From Gimesia alba (GTDB lineage: Bacteria; Planctomycetota; Planctomycetia; Planctomycetales; Planctomycetaceae), in NCBI RefSeq assembly GCF_007744675.1, contig NZ_CP036269.1:5001546-5065545 (forward strand): DNA of 64,000 nucleotides, read 5' to 3'. Position 1 is the first letter of the stretch, and each line of letters starts with the position of its first letter. The notes beneath the pieces were generated by a model, which was not told the origin of the DNA, did not search any database, and was given only the letters and a program-made list of their open reading frames with translations. Shown one piece after another: positions 20,204-28,695 of the stretch. The translations under genes and the position numbers were made by a program.

Positions 20204-20992
20204 CTACTCCCCATCCTGTTCGAGTAACCGCTGGCTTTCATTCCGAAAGGCGGGGGCATAAGCATTGAAGTTATGCAGGCGATGAGAAATCTCAGTTCGG
20301 GAATCGCCCTCCTTTTCCATATGTGTCGCCAGGCTCACCAGATTCGATTGCGGGGCCGGTCCGTAACAGCCGTAACATCCTCGGTGATAACTCGGGCACA
20401 ATGCATGGCAGCCTGACTGCGTCACGGGTCCCAGGCAGGCAATCCCCTGTGCCACGGTCACACAAACGGTTCCGCGGCGTTTACAATCAAGACACACACT
20501 ATGCTGCGGCGTGCGTGGCTTTCTGCCTGCTAATAAAGACTGAATCACTTCGATCAACTGATACTGATTGATCGGACAGCCACGCAATTCAAAATCGACT
20601 TTGACATGATCGGAGATCGGCGTTGAGCTTTCCAGTACCTGAATATATTCCGGTTTGGCATACACGGCCCGTATGAATTCATCGGTATCCGCCCAGTTCC
20701 GAAGTGCCTGAATGCCTCCTGCGGTGGCACAGGCACCGATCGTCATCAAATATTTTGAGTCTTTTCGGATCTGCTGAATCCGCTCGGCGTCGTGCAGAGT
20801 TGTGACAGAACCTTCCACCAGTGCAATATCATAAGGACCGTCTTCCATCCGGCTGGTGGCTTCCGGAAAATAAACAATCTCCAACGCTCCAGCGACAGCC
20901 AACAGCTGATCTTCCGCATCGAGCAGCGACAATTGGCATCCATCGCAGGACGCGAATTTGAAAACGGCAAGTCGGGGTTTTTCCTGTTCCAC
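20204..20992 (-). CDS. hydD: Group 3b [NiFe]-hydrogenase small (delta) subunit
   Basis: 262-residue electron-transfer subunit with iron-sulfur clusters. The proximal-cluster cysteines begin with Cys16 and Cys19 ([13 protein letters not shown]), followed by GACATAGG and [11 protein letters not shown]. The distal part has [11 protein letters not shown] and [27 protein letters not shown], read in shorter blocks. I choose GTG 20992 because GAAGGA lies about 8 bases upstream, overlapping the end of the gamma gene; the longer ATG frame runs into that gene. No twin-arginine signal, so the enzyme is cytoplasmic. Five bases separate it from the large subunit gene. Confidence 0.92.
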   Translation of the reverse strand: MEQEKPRLAVFKFASCDGCQLSLLDAEDQLLAVAGALEIVYFPEATSRMEDGPYDIALVEGSVTTLHDAERIQQIRKDSKYLMTIGACATAGGIQALRNWADTDEFIRAVYAKPEYIQVLESSTPISDHVKVDFELRGCPINQYQLIEVIQSLLAGRKPRTPQHSVCLDCKRRGTVCVTVAQGIACLGPVTQSGCHALCPSYHRGCYGCYGPAPQSNLVSLATHMEKEGDSRTEISHRLHNFNAYAPAFRNESQRLLEQDGE

Positions 20993-20994
20993 GA

Positions 20995-21870
20995 TTACAG
21001 TCCTTCGACTCTCATATAAGGTGAAATTCGATCGTAACGAAAAACCGGTCCGTCTTTGCAAATAAACTCCGGCCCTAACTGGCAGTGTCCGCACAATCCC
21101 ACCGCGCATTGCATATTGCGCTCGGTGGAAACCCAGATCTGCTCGGCAGTCATTCCCATCTGCAATGCGGCTCGGGCAGTGAACCGCATCATTAAATCCG
21201 GCCCGCAGATCATGAGAATTGTCCGCGCAGGATCAAATGTCTCTAACCGCTCCAGCAGCATCGGCACCACTCCCACATTCCCGTGCCAACCGGGACTGGA
21301 TCGATCCACGGTCTGTCTGACATCCAGACCTCCTTCGCTCCATTGTTTGTACTCTTCCGTATAGAGCCGCATATCTGGTGAACGGGCTCCATAGAGCAAA
21401 TGCAAGCGTCCATATCGCTGGCGTTCGGCAAGCAGACGATAAATTGCCGGGCGCAATGGTGGTAAGCCAATTCCCCCTGCAACCAGAATCACATCCCGAT
21501 CAACACACAATTCCAAAGGCCAACTGGTTCCAAAGGGGCCCCGAAGCCCCAGTGTATCGCCGACTTTCATGCCCGCGATGCTGCGCGTCACATTTCCGGC
21601 GTACCGAATTGTATGCAGCAATGAATCGTGTGTTTCAGGATTCCCGCTCATCGAAATGGCTGACTCACCGGCTCCCGGAACATACAGCATATTGAATTGT
21701 CCGGGCTGGAAGCGATACGCGTCTGCGACAGCAGGATCAGTCAGTTCTAGTTGATACGTGGCGACGTCATTGACTTCGGCCGTGATCTTTTGAATGATCG
21801 CCGAATGTGGTAGCCAGGGATTATTTGCGGAATCGCTGTCCCCTCTGGTTGTCGCGCTCCTGGAATTCAT
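20995..21870 (-). CDS. hydG: Group 3b hydrogenase gamma subunit (FAD/NAD(P)-binding)
   Basis: 291-residue ferredoxin-reductase-like diaphorase subunit. It has a flavin-binding barrel ([15 protein letters not shown]...AISMSGNPE), an NAD(P) pocket ([18 protein letters not shown]), and a C-terminal [2Fe-2S] loop ([15 protein letters not shown]...ICKDGPVF), the same order as in DHOD electron-transfer subunits. It exchanges electrons between NAD(P)H and the hydrogenase. ATG overlaps the beta gene by four bases. The stop precedes the small subunit start by two bases. Confidence 0.92.
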   Translation of the reverse strand: MNSRSATTRGDSDSANNPWLPHSAIIQKITAEVNDVATYQLELTDPAVADAYRFQPGQFNMLYVPGAGESAISMSGNPETHDSLLHTIRYAGNVTRSIAGMKVGDTLGLRGPFGTSWPLELCVDRDVILVAGGIGLPPLRPAIYRLLAERQRYGRLHLLYGARSPDMRLYTEEYKQWSEGGLDVRQTVDRSSPGWHGNVGVVPMLLERLETFDPARTILMICGPDLMMRFTARAALQMGMTAEQIWVSTERNMQCAVGLCGHCQLGPEFICKDGPVFRYDRISPYMRVEGL

Positions 21871-22994
21871 GTTTCTCCGTCTTTCCGAATTGCAGCGACT
21901 TCCTGTGTCAGATCAATGCCCACGGGGCACCATGAAATACAACGACCACAGCCAACACAACCAGAAGTTCCAAACTGATCGATCCAGGATGCCAGTTTAT
22001 GCGTCAGCCATTGTCGATAGCGATTGCGAATATTATTTCGAACCAGTCCCCCATTCATATAACTGAAGTTCATATTGAAACAGGAGTCCCACACGCGCTG
22101 TCGTTCAACGTGGTCGCCTGTCAGATCGCTGACTTCTTCGACCGAACTGCAGAAACAGGTCGGACAGACCATCGTACAGTTCGTGCAGGACAAGCAGCGT
22201 TCAGCGACATCATCCCAATGCGGCGACTCCAGGTTCGACATCAGCAAGTCATGAATATCGGTGGTATCCAATTCTCGCTCAATCTGATCAACAGCCTGTT
22301 GACGCGCTGCAGAGGCTTGGGTCAGCTGTTCGTCAGAGAGTTCCTGTGTCTTCAGAGCCTCAATGACCGTCTCACCTGCGGGTGTCGCCACTTCTACCAC
22401 AAATCCGTCTCTCAGTTCGGTCAAAGCCAGATCAAAACCAGACTGACAGCGGGGCCCCGTATTCATGGAAGTGCAGAAGCAGGTTGCAGCCGCCTGTGTG
22501 CAATTCACGGCAATGACCAGGGTTTCTGCACGCCGCCCCTGATAAATCGGATCGACATACGCACCACCTAGAAAGACCCGATCCTGAATTTTAAGTGCCG
22601 CTAATTCACAGGCCCGCACTCCTAAAAATGCCAGTTTGGGTAGATCTTCATCCACTTCAGAAAACTGCCAGCCTTCCTCCGTACGATCTGCAACAGAGAG
22701 CGTACTCACCGGAGGAAACAGATGTTTTTTCCAGGAATGAGGGCCGACGACATATCCAAACAAGGCGTCATCATCCCGTTCCTGAAGACGATACTTACCT
22801 GGCTCCTGAATATCGGTCCAACCACGGGGCAGATCATTGACTGAAGTCAGACGATCATAAGTAATCGCTCCCTGATCAACGGTCGGCCCGATGACCTCAT
22901 AATCCAGGCCGTACAGGACTTCGAAGAGCTTTTCGAACTGTTTATTTGAGAGAAAACAGGATCGAATCGCTTCCGTCTGCGGTTCTTGACTCAT
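21867..22994 (-). CDS. hydB: Group 3b hydrogenase beta subunit (4Fe-4S)
   Basis: 375-residue 4Fe-4S dicluster subunit, similar to the anaerobic sulfite reductase A / HydB family. Two ferredoxin cluster motifs are [16 protein letters not shown] near 240 and [14 protein letters not shown] near 345. Additional cysteines around [13 protein letters not shown] may bind another cluster or sulfur species. It passes electrons between the gamma subunit and the hydrogenase core. The start overlaps the preceding cNMP-binding gene by four bases, so the regulator-like protein is part of the same operon. Confidence 0.9.
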   Translation of the reverse strand: MSQEPQTEAIRSCFLSNKQFEKLFEVLYGLDYEVIGPTVDQGAITYDRLTSVNDLPRGWTDIQEPGKYRLQERDDDALFGYVVGPHSWKKHLFPPVSTLSVADRTEEGWQFSEVDEDLPKLAFLGVRACELAALKIQDRVFLGGAYVDPIYQGRRAETLVIAVNCTQAAATCFCTSMNTGPRCQSGFDLALTELRDGFVVEVATPAGETVIEALKTQELSDEQLTQASAARQQAVDQIERELDTTDIHDLLMSNLESPHWDDVAERCLSCTNCTMVCPTCFCSSVEEVSDLTGDHVERQRVWDSCFNMNFSYMNGGLVRNNIRNRYRQWLTHKLASWIDQFGTSGCVGCGRCISWCPVGIDLTQEVAAIRKDGET

Positions 22995-23494
22995 TCAGAA
23001 GCCCCTTCCGGAGTGTTTTGATTGTAGGAACTGGCATCGCCAAACATGTCAAGCACCTGTAGTCGGCTGGCAACCAGCCGCTGAGACAATGCCTTCGCGA
23101 TCAGCCGCATGATCTGATAGCCAATGTCATGATCTTCATCGCATAGCGCGCGTAATTTCGCAGCATCAATGGCAATCGTTTGCGTGTCATCTACCGCGGC
23201 GACTGTTGCCGTCATCTCCCCCTGTTGTAGAACCGAGGACCAACCTACCAGATCCCCGGCTTCCAATGTCAGAACCGGCAGACAACCACGGGCGGGAATG
23301 CTCATACAAATTTCAACACGACCGCTACGGATAACATAAATGTCGTTGTGCTCGCAGCCTTCCGTAAAGATCGTGGCATTTTTAGGAAAATCCTGGGATC
23401 GCGATATCTCAGCCAGTTTTTTCTGATCCTCTTCCGACAACCCTGCCGTAAAACGAAGTTCCTTCAAGATTTGCTGAAGCTGTTGAGTCTCCAT
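22991..23494 (-). CDS. Cyclic-nucleotide-binding-domain protein, no DNA-binding part
   Basis: 167-residue Crp-like protein consisting of one cNMP-binding domain (about residues 15-140; GLSEEDQKKLAEISRSQDFPKNATIFTEG, then VIRSGRVEICM, then LEAGDLVGWSSVLQ). A short helical tail follows, but no helix-turn-helix. It cannot be a Crp/Fnr regulator on its own. It is the first gene of the hydrogenase operon, overlapping hydB by four bases. Similar proteins often precede beta subunits of group 3b hydrogenases. A role as a nucleotide-sensitive regulatory subunit is plausible but not shown. Confidence 0.85.
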   Translation of the reverse strand: METQQLQQILKELRFTAGLSEEDQKKLAEISRSQDFPKNATIFTEGCEHNDIYVIRSGRVEICMSIPARGCLPVLTLEAGDLVGWSSVLQQGEMTATVAAVDDTQTIAIDAAKLRALCDEDHDIGYQIMRLIAKALSQRLVASRLQVLDMFGDASSYNQNTPEGASE

Positions 23495-23674
23495 TGCAGC
23501 CTCTCATATTTGAAGAGTAGAAACGATACATCCAGATCTCTCTCAAGTTTAACCTTCTGTTACAAAACCGTCTATAGAAAGAGAGCTTCCGTCTGCAAGC
23601 TTAGATTTCGTGATCGCGATTTTACAGCGACTCTTTCGCTGTTCCAGAAATAGATAATAAGCACGCTTTGCCAC

Positions 23675-23694
23675 GTATGGGGGATCCCCCCATA
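23675..23694. promoter_or_regulatory. Perfect 20-base palindrome upstream of hydrogenase operon
   Basis: The sequence reads GTATGGGGG-AT-CCCCCATAC on each strand, with no mismatch. It is 180 bases upstream of the first hydrogenase-operon gene and about 500 bases before the baeRF gene. No run of T follows on either strand, so a terminator is unlikely. An operator for a dimeric regulator is the simplest reading. Confidence 0.5.
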
Positions 23695-23712
23695 CTCAGT
23701 GAAGAATATCAT

Positions 23713-23727
23713 CTGATATCAAATCAG
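23713..23727. promoter_or_regulatory. Inverted repeat CTGAT-N5-ATCAG
   Basis: A short perfect inverted repeat, 18 bases from the long palindrome, in the same intergenic region. It resembles Fnr-type half sites (TTGAT) but the spacing is five and not four bases and the outer base differs, so I do not call it an Fnr box. Confidence 0.25.
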
Positions 23728-24009
23728 ACTGATCGCCTGATGTAATATCTAGAGGGCGATTTTAAACTAATTGGGCATCGTTTCAAACTGGCTCGCTTAT
23801 CGGACCGTTGAAGAAATCGCACTGGTAACGGAAGGAGTGATCGCTGTCAAAAATTATCTCACTTTTAAATAAGCAGAGCAGAAAACGGAGTATATTCCAC
23901 CTTCGAATTGTGCCACTGCCCCAAAATAACATAATTCAACCCGCCCGATCGTATCAAAACGTTCTCAAATTAATACGATCTACATTTTCTTTTCAGAGAA
24001 CTATTTCTG

Positions 24010-24015
24010 TATAAT
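24010..24015 (+). promoter_or_regulatory. Candidate -10 box for the baeRF gene
   Basis: A consensus TATAAT lies 175 bases upstream of the ATG at 24190, on the right strand and in an AT-rich stretch. No good -35 hexamer is visible at 16-18 bases. Weak call. Confidence 0.35.
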
Positions 24016-24189
24016 AGAGGTAGTGATCAGAATTATTTTTTCAACAACAACACGATACCCAAAGAAGGAAAACTAAAAAGTTTCCGAGACAGGTCCTGCA
24101 ATCGGAGGAGCCCCTTACGATTCAGGGTCAGATTTATCCGTTGAGTGCATACCCGTCTTACTCAGAATTTCATGATCAAGGAGCGTTCG

Positions 24190-25350
24190 ATGAAGACCCT
24201 GTCACACGATGAACTCAAACCCCTGTCCGAGTGGGAACAAGGCCCTTGTGTTTCGATCTATTTACCACGCCATCAAGCGGTCTCAGAACATGGGAAAGAT
24301 GCAATTCAACTTCGAAATTTGCTTGATGAAGCTGAAACATTGCTACAACAGCGTGGGCTGGGTGCAGTAGAAACACGTAAGTTTCTGGAAACAGGTCGAC
24401 AGATTCAGAATGACGCAACTTTCTGGGAACGAGGCCCCGCACAGGGACTTTGTCTGCTGTTAGCACCTGGATTATCACATCAATACGATCTGACCTATCA
24501 ATGCCCACAGATGCTGTCTGTTGATGAAGCGTTTTATGTCAGCCCCTTATTTTACAAAGCATACGAAGACGATCACTTCCATTTGCTGGCAATTTGCCCC
24601 AAATCAGTCAGGTTATTTCGATATCAAAACGGCGATTTCAAACAGCTCGAACTTCCGGACAATGTCCCTGCGAACCTGGAAGAGATTTCTGCAGAAACCC
24701 AATTTGAAGAATCATTACAGTATCATTCCACCTCTCCCAGTGGCTCCGGGGGAGAGAATGACGGAATGCAGCATGGACATGGTCTGACAAAAGAGCAGAA
24801 TGAAAAGCTGCTTTCCGACTATTTTCAACTGCTGGCAAAACAATTGGAAAAACATCTGGATAACGATGGTCCGCCATTGATTCTGGTCGCTGCGGAAAAA
24901 CAACAGAGTCTGTTCCGTAAACATTTTCAGTCGAAGAATCTTCTCAGAGATCGGATTCAGACATCGCCCGACCGTCTGGGCGATCAGGAACTACTGGAAC
25001 TGGCTTTACCACTGGTAAATCAGTTTTCAAAAGAGTCTTTGCATAAAGCAGTCAAACAATATCGCAAGCATCTGGGTACCGAGCGAATTTCTCATCAACT
25101 GGAAGACATTTTACAGGCAGCCGGTGAAGGCCGTGTTGATGCGTTGTTTACTCCTCTCGGTAAAGAACTCTGGGGAAAAGTACCGAGTGATGGTGAATTG
25201 GTAAAAACACACTCACAGCCAGAAGCGGAAGACACTGCATTACTGAACTGTGCTATCCGACATACCTACAAGCATGGTGGCACCCCCTACATTATCGATA
25301 ACGAGGATATGCCCGAAGACCAACCACTGATCGCTTATTTTCGTTGGTAA
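24190..25350 (+). CDS. Bacterial archaeo-eukaryotic release factor-like protein (baeRF)
   Basis: 386-residue protein matching the baeRF group, bacterial relatives of eRF1/Pelota. Recognisable pieces are the opening LSHDELKPLSEWEQGPCVSIYLPRH, LRNLLDEAE, FWERGPAQGLCLLLAPG, FYVSPLF, a Gly/His-rich loop (GSGGENDGMQHGHG), and the end HGGTPYIIDNEDMPEDQPLIAYFRW. The start at 24190 has AAGGAG seven bases upstream; an in-frame GTG at 24145 is less likely. Family members are proposed to act on ribosomes or in stress, with no settled activity. It is transcribed away from the hydrogenase operon and precedes the response regulator. Confidence 0.82.
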   Translation: MKTLSHDELKPLSEWEQGPCVSIYLPRHQAVSEHGKDAIQLRNLLDEAETLLQQRGLGAVETRKFLETGRQIQNDATFWERGPAQGLCLLLAPGLSHQYDLTYQCPQMLSVDEAFYVSPLFYKAYEDDHFHLLAICPKSVRLFRYQNGDFKQLELPDNVPANLEEISAETQFEESLQYHSTSPSGSGGENDGMQHGHGLTKEQNEKLLSDYFQLLAKQLEKHLDNDGPPLILVAAEKQQSLFRKHFQSKNLLRDRIQTSPDRLGDQELLELALPLVNQFSKESLHKAVKQYRKHLGTERISHQLEDILQAAGEGRVDALFTPLGKELWGKVPSDGELVKTHSQPEAEDTALLNCAIRHTYKHGGTPYIIDNEDMPEDQPLIAYFRW

Positions 25351-25484
25351 GAGATAAAACTTCGATCGTGTCGAAAACATTTGCATGACAGAGTTCTCTC
25401 ATTCGAATTGAACAGATACAATCGCAGTCTTACTCGAATCCTAAATTTAAATTATCTCTATATCTTGCATTCTCAGGGCCTGTG

Positions 25485-26165
25485 ATGGAAGAACCGAAGA
25501 GAGATCAGACAAATTGTTTGCAAACGCGAATCATGATTGTGGATGATCATCCGATTGTCCGTGAGGGGTACGTCCATCTCATTGCCAGACGGAAGGACTT
25601 ACAAACCTGTGCACAGGCAGGAAGTAAAGCCGAAGCCATTCAGCAGATCTCAGAGAATACACCGGATCTTGTCATTGTGGATATCTCGCTCACAGATGGC
25701 AGTGGTTTGGAATTGATCAAAGACATCAAAGCACAATTCCCGGGAATCAAGATCCTGGCTGTCTCGATGCATGATGAATCACTGTTTGCTGAACGATCCA
25801 TTCGCGCGGGAGCCCTGGGGTTTGTCAATAAACAACAGGCTCCCGAACAACTCATCAAAGCAATCGATCAGGTCATCCAGGGTAAAGTTTATCTAAGCCC
25901 TGAGGTCACCGAACGGATGATCTGCCGCTCGATCGGTTCCGATAATTATTCGGACCAATCCCCCATTGAAAGTCTCTCTGACCGGGAACTGGAAGTTTTT
26001 GAACAAATCGGCAATGGTGAAACGACGCGTCAAATAGCCAACAAACTCAATCTTAGTTCCAAGACCATCGAAACTTACCGGGAAAACATCAAGCACAAGC
26101 TCAACCTGGGAAATGCAACCGAGTTAACACGGCATGCGATCCAATGGGTTCTGGAAAATGAATAA
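25485..26165 (+). CDS. NarL/FixJ-type response regulator
   Basis: 226 residues. The receiver domain carries the acidic pocket at Asp20-Asp21, the phosphorylation site Asp66 (DLVIVDISL), Ser94 and Lys116. The LuxR-type helix-turn-helix follows near 165-215 (LSDRELEVFEQIGNGETTRQIANKLNLSSKTIETYRENIKHKL, given as a region). No histidine kinase gene is in the window, so it is an orphan here. A GTG immediately upstream (25482) could also serve as start. Its place in the stress/energy island makes it the best candidate regulator for neighbouring promoters, by analogy with DosR-type regulators; this is inference. Confidence 0.9.
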   Translation: MEEPKRDQTNCLQTRIMIVDDHPIVREGYVHLIARRKDLQTCAQAGSKAEAIQQISENTPDLVIVDISLTDGSGLELIKDIKAQFPGIKILAVSMHDESLFAERSIRAGALGFVNKQQAPEQLIKAIDQVIQGKVYLSPEVTERMICRSIGSDNYSDQSPIESLSDRELEVFEQIGNGETTRQIANKLNLSSKTIETYRENIKHKLNLGNATELTRHAIQWVLENE

Positions 26166-26218
26166 GCCTTGATTGCTTAAGAATTCGAAGCATCGTGCAG
26201 GTTTGAAAACAAAAGAAA

Positions 26219-26253
26219 TGGTGTGCCACAACACACCCTTGTGTGACACACCA
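26219..26253. terminator. Stem-loop between convergent response regulator and hsp20
   Basis: Arms 26219-26230 and 26242-26253 pair over 12 positions with one C-A mismatch, around an 11-base loop. It lies between the two convergent gene ends. There is no clear T run on either side, so it may be a bidirectional transcription barrier or an RNA-stabilising hairpin and not a classic intrinsic terminator. Confidence 0.5.
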
Positions 26254-26290
26254 CTCCCGCGTTCTGAGAGTTCACTCTTCTTCATTCATG

Positions 26291-26830
26291 CTATTTCGCT
26301 TTAGGCTTCACAGCAATTTTATGAGGTTTCACAGATTCGCATTTGGGGAGACTCACAGTCAGGACACCATTTTCACAGTCGGCTTGAACCTGATCTTCAT
26401 TGACTTCACAAGGCAAAGTCACGGCACGGGAAAAACTGCCTGAGTGCCGTTCAATACGATGATACGTCTTGCTTTTTTCTTCCGTTTCTTCTTTTCGTTC
26501 GCCGCTAATCCGCAATTGATTTCCGACGACTTCGACTTCAAGTTCCTCCGGTTTGATCCCCGGAACGTCCATCCGAACCTCAATCGCATCATTGGTTTCT
26601 GACATATCCAGTGAAGCATCAAACCCCTGGGTTAACCAGCCACCGCTCCAGTCATCAGAAAAACGGTTAATCAGGCTGTCCATTTCATCCCGTAACGACC
26701 AGAAAGGAGCACGCCCGAACAAGGAGTTCAGCTCCTGAGAAAAACGTGACAGCGGTGCTTTTTTACGCGCGATTTGAGTCGCTTCAGCAGGTGCACTTTT
26801 TTCTTTTTCCTTTGTCATTGTCGAAGCCAT
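26291..26830 (-). CDS. Small heat-shock protein, Hsp20 family
   Basis: 179 residues. The alpha-crystallin domain spans about 75-170 (SLDMSETNDAIEVRMDVPGIKPEELEV, then NQLRISGERKEETEEKSKTYHRIERHSGSFSRAVTLP, then GVLTVSLPK, quoted as landmarks). The N-terminal arm is Lys/Ala-rich and followed by FGRAPFWSLRDEMDSLINRF. It holds unfolding proteins in a refoldable state without ATP. Convergent to the response regulator. In the island it fits a general survival role. The IxI-like C-terminal anchor is KIAVKPKAK-like and weak, so oligomer type is uncertain. Confidence 0.93.
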   Translation of the reverse strand: MASTMTKEKEKSAPAEATQIARKKAPLSRFSQELNSLFGRAPFWSLRDEMDSLINRFSDDWSGGWLTQGFDASLDMSETNDAIEVRMDVPGIKPEELEVEVVGNQLRISGERKEETEEKSKTYHRIERHSGSFSRAVTLPCEVNEDQVQADCENGVLTVSLPKCESVKPHKIAVKPKAK

Positions 26831-27010
26831 TGTCGTCTTCCTTACTACAAATATTGTTAGATTGAAAACCTCTGCAAAACTGCAGCAGTCATGCAGAAAT
26901 GAACGTTGTCATTTACCACGAATTTCTGTCTTTACAATACGACAAAGAACACTTAATTCCGTTTTCTTTAATTCCCCCTCAATAATGAAAGCCGACCTGA
27001 GGAACAAAGT

Positions 27011-27262
27011 TTAAAAGCAGCCTTTACTGATATGGTCCGCCAGAATTTCCTTCATGCGGCTAATATTATCCTCTTCCTGCGCTTTGATATCTTCCCAGAA
27101 CTTCTGCAATTCGGAATGACCTTGCGCATTGGCAATGTATTGATCGCAACGCCAGAGAGAGTCCAGCCGCTTACTTAACTCATGAATCATGTCGTGATCA
27201 TGATCAGCACAGCCTTTGGTTTCGCCTATGTGTTCCATTTGTCGTTCGGCTACTAATGTCAT
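27011..27262 (-). CDS. Small helical protein with His/Cys cluster, unknown function
   Basis: 83 residues, intact frame with AAAGGAAG upstream of the ATG. I do not recognise the family. Visible features are a metal-ligand-like N-terminal stretch (GCADHDHDMIHE), a helical middle with WRCDQYIANAQGH, and an amphipathic helix EEDNISRMKEILADHI, ending GCF. Helix and acidic/His pattern are reminiscent of small ferritin-like or coiled-coil proteins, but that is only a resemblance. It sits between hsp20 and a CBS gene that diverges from it, in a region full of stress genes. Probably expressed and soluble. Confidence 0.65.
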   Translation of the reverse strand: MTLVAERQMEHIGETKGCADHDHDMIHELSKRLDSLWRCDQYIANAQGHSELQKFWEDIKAQEEDNISRMKEILADHISKGCF

Positions 27263-27377
27263 TACAACTTCCTTTCTTTACCTATCAGGAATTTGAAGAA
27301 ATCGACACACTCCTTTGATTCAATACAATACCCTCTCCCAACAAGAATAAAATCAGGAATTGAGATAAACCTGACTA

Positions 27378-27389
27378 GGGAAATCCCCC
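27378..27389. promoter_or_regulatory. G-run/C-run inverted repeat in divergent promoter region
   Basis: GGGA-AA-TCCC lies with flanking C bases in the 283-base divergent gap between the 83-residue gene and the CBS gene. It resembles in composition the palindrome at 23675, but the spacing of the arms differs by two bases. It may be chance. Confidence 0.25.
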
Positions 27390-27545
27390 AATAAACCATA
27401 CGGTTCATCTACCACCCTTCATGTATTTACACACTAATATCAGAAGGGTATGTTGAGAGTAGATTTGATGTTGTGCCAGATCTTCTTGTGTTTTCAACTC
27501 ACTGGCAGATCATCAGAAACGTGAATTCTTTTTAAGGAGATCATC

Positions 27546-27983
27546 ATGACCGTAGGCCGAATTTGCACCAGAGAAACGGACTTAGTCGATGCGGATGAAT
27601 CAGTCCAGGTGGCAGCAGAACGCATGAATGCGCGAAATGTGGGAACGCTCATCGTACTGGATCAGGAATCGCATCCAGTCGGTCTGATTACCGACCGTGA
27701 TCTGGCCTTGAGAATCGTGGGCAAAGGCCGCGATCCGATTCAAACGCTGGTCGGCGAGATCATGACTCAATTCCCTTACCATGTCAGCGAAGAGACACCC
27801 ATAGAGACGGCACTTTCGAAAATGCGATCGGGCGGCTTTCGTCGACTACCTGTTGTCGATGCAGATGAAAAACTGGTCGGCGTGCTCTCACTCGATGACA
27901 TTCTTGAGCTGCTCTGTTCTGAATTTACCGAGATCGGGAATCTCATCCGAAAAGAAAGCCCCCGCAGTCTGGCGCATCCTTAA
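27546..27983 (+). CDS. CBS-domain pair protein
   Basis: 145 residues made almost only of two CBS motifs: about 8-60 (GRICTRETDLVDADESVQVAAERMNARNVGTLIVLD with GLITDRDLALRI) and 73-130 (GEIMTQFPYHVSEETPIETALSKM with GVLSLDDILELL). Such proteins bind adenylates. AAGGAG lies seven bases upstream of the ATG. It is followed after 28 bases by the pcm gene on the same strand, so the two are probably co-transcribed. Distinct from the CBS protein behind the ATPase operon. Partner protein unknown. Confidence 0.88.
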   Translation: MTVGRICTRETDLVDADESVQVAAERMNARNVGTLIVLDQESHPVGLITDRDLALRIVGKGRDPIQTLVGEIMTQFPYHVSEETPIETALSKMRSGGFRRLPVVDADEKLVGVLSLDDILELLCSEFTEIGNLIRKESPRSLAHP

Positions 27984-28011
27984 AACCAGTTCGACGAAAG
28001 AACGAGATAAC

Positions 28012-28686
28012 ATGACCGAACCAACATCGAACCACGACAGTGATCTATGGGAAACGGCGCGACAAAAAATGGTCGAAAACCAGCTCCGATTTCGAGGCAT
28101 CAGTGATCCTCGCGTGCTGGATGCCATGAGCCGCGTCCCGCGTGAGAAATTTGTTTCCCCCGAGCAGAAACAGTTCGCTTATAACGACTGTGCCCTCCCC
28201 ATTGATTGCAGCCAGACGATCTCCCAGCCGTATACCGTCGCCTTTATGTGTGAAGCAGCTCGACTGACCGGGCATGAAAATGTGTTAGAAGTCGGCACTG
28301 GTTCCGGTTATGGGGCGGCTGTTTTATCTTTGCTCGCTCATGAAGTCCATACAATTGAACGCATCCCGGAATTAGTACAACAGGCGAGCGCACGACTGAC
28401 GTCACTGGGATACTCCAACGTACACGTTTACAGTTCTGACGGAACATTGGGAGTCGCCGAAGCGGCTCCCTTTGACGCCATCATTGTCACTGCTGGAGCA
28501 GAAACTCTGCCGGAACCTTATGTCGAACAACTCAATGAAGGAGGCAGAATCATCATCCCCATCGGGTCAGAAACGATGGGACAAACCATGTACCGATACA
28601 CGCTGATCAAAGGGGAATTAACACAGGAAAATCTGGGAGCGTTCGCCTTTGTTCCCCTGATCGGAGAATATGGCTGGTCGCGATGA
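28012..28686 (+). CDS. pcm: Protein-L-isoaspartate O-methyltransferase
   Basis: 224 residues. Uses SAM to methylate isoaspartate in aged proteins, starting their repair. The SAM motif I is VLEVGTGSGYGAAVLS near 84-99, with the pre-motif SQTISQPYTVAFM and the post-motif PFDAIIVTAGAE. The start is taken at ATG 28012; an upstream in-frame extension to 27853 lies in the CBS gene and is shadow. Its stop is nine bases from the end of the convergent SAM synthetase gene, so enzyme and cofactor producer are adjacent. Confidence 0.94.
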   Translation: MTEPTSNHDSDLWETARQKMVENQLRFRGISDPRVLDAMSRVPREKFVSPEQKQFAYNDCALPIDCSQTISQPYTVAFMCEAARLTGHENVLEVGTGSGYGAAVLSLLAHEVHTIERIPELVQQASARLTSLGYSNVHVYSSDGTLGVAEAAPFDAIIVTAGAETLPEPYVEQLNEGGRIIIPIGSETMGQTMYRYTLIKGELTQENLGAFAFVPLIGEYGWSR

Positions 28687-28695
28687 TAAATCTGC

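Larger units (their letters stand above)
23495..24189. other. Divergent regulatory region between hydrogenase operon and baeRF gene
   Basis: About 695 bases without a gene. It must contain promoters in both directions. It holds a perfect 20-base palindrome (23675-23694), a second inverted repeat CTGAT-N5-ATCAG (23713-23727), and a TATAAT box at 24010-24015 for the rightward gene. No tRNA or small RNA gene is obvious. The region from about 23880 to 24060 is AT-rich. Confidence 0.6.

Noticed and set aside
21999-22571. Plus-strand 190-codon open frame
   Set aside because: Shadow of the hydrogenase beta-subunit gene on the other strand, with no coding features of its own.
23713-23727. Fnr box ahead of the hydrogenase operon
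   Set aside because: Half-sites CTGAT/ATCAG are spaced by five bases and lack the outer T/A of TTGAT-N4-ATCAA; kept only as an unnamed inverted repeat.
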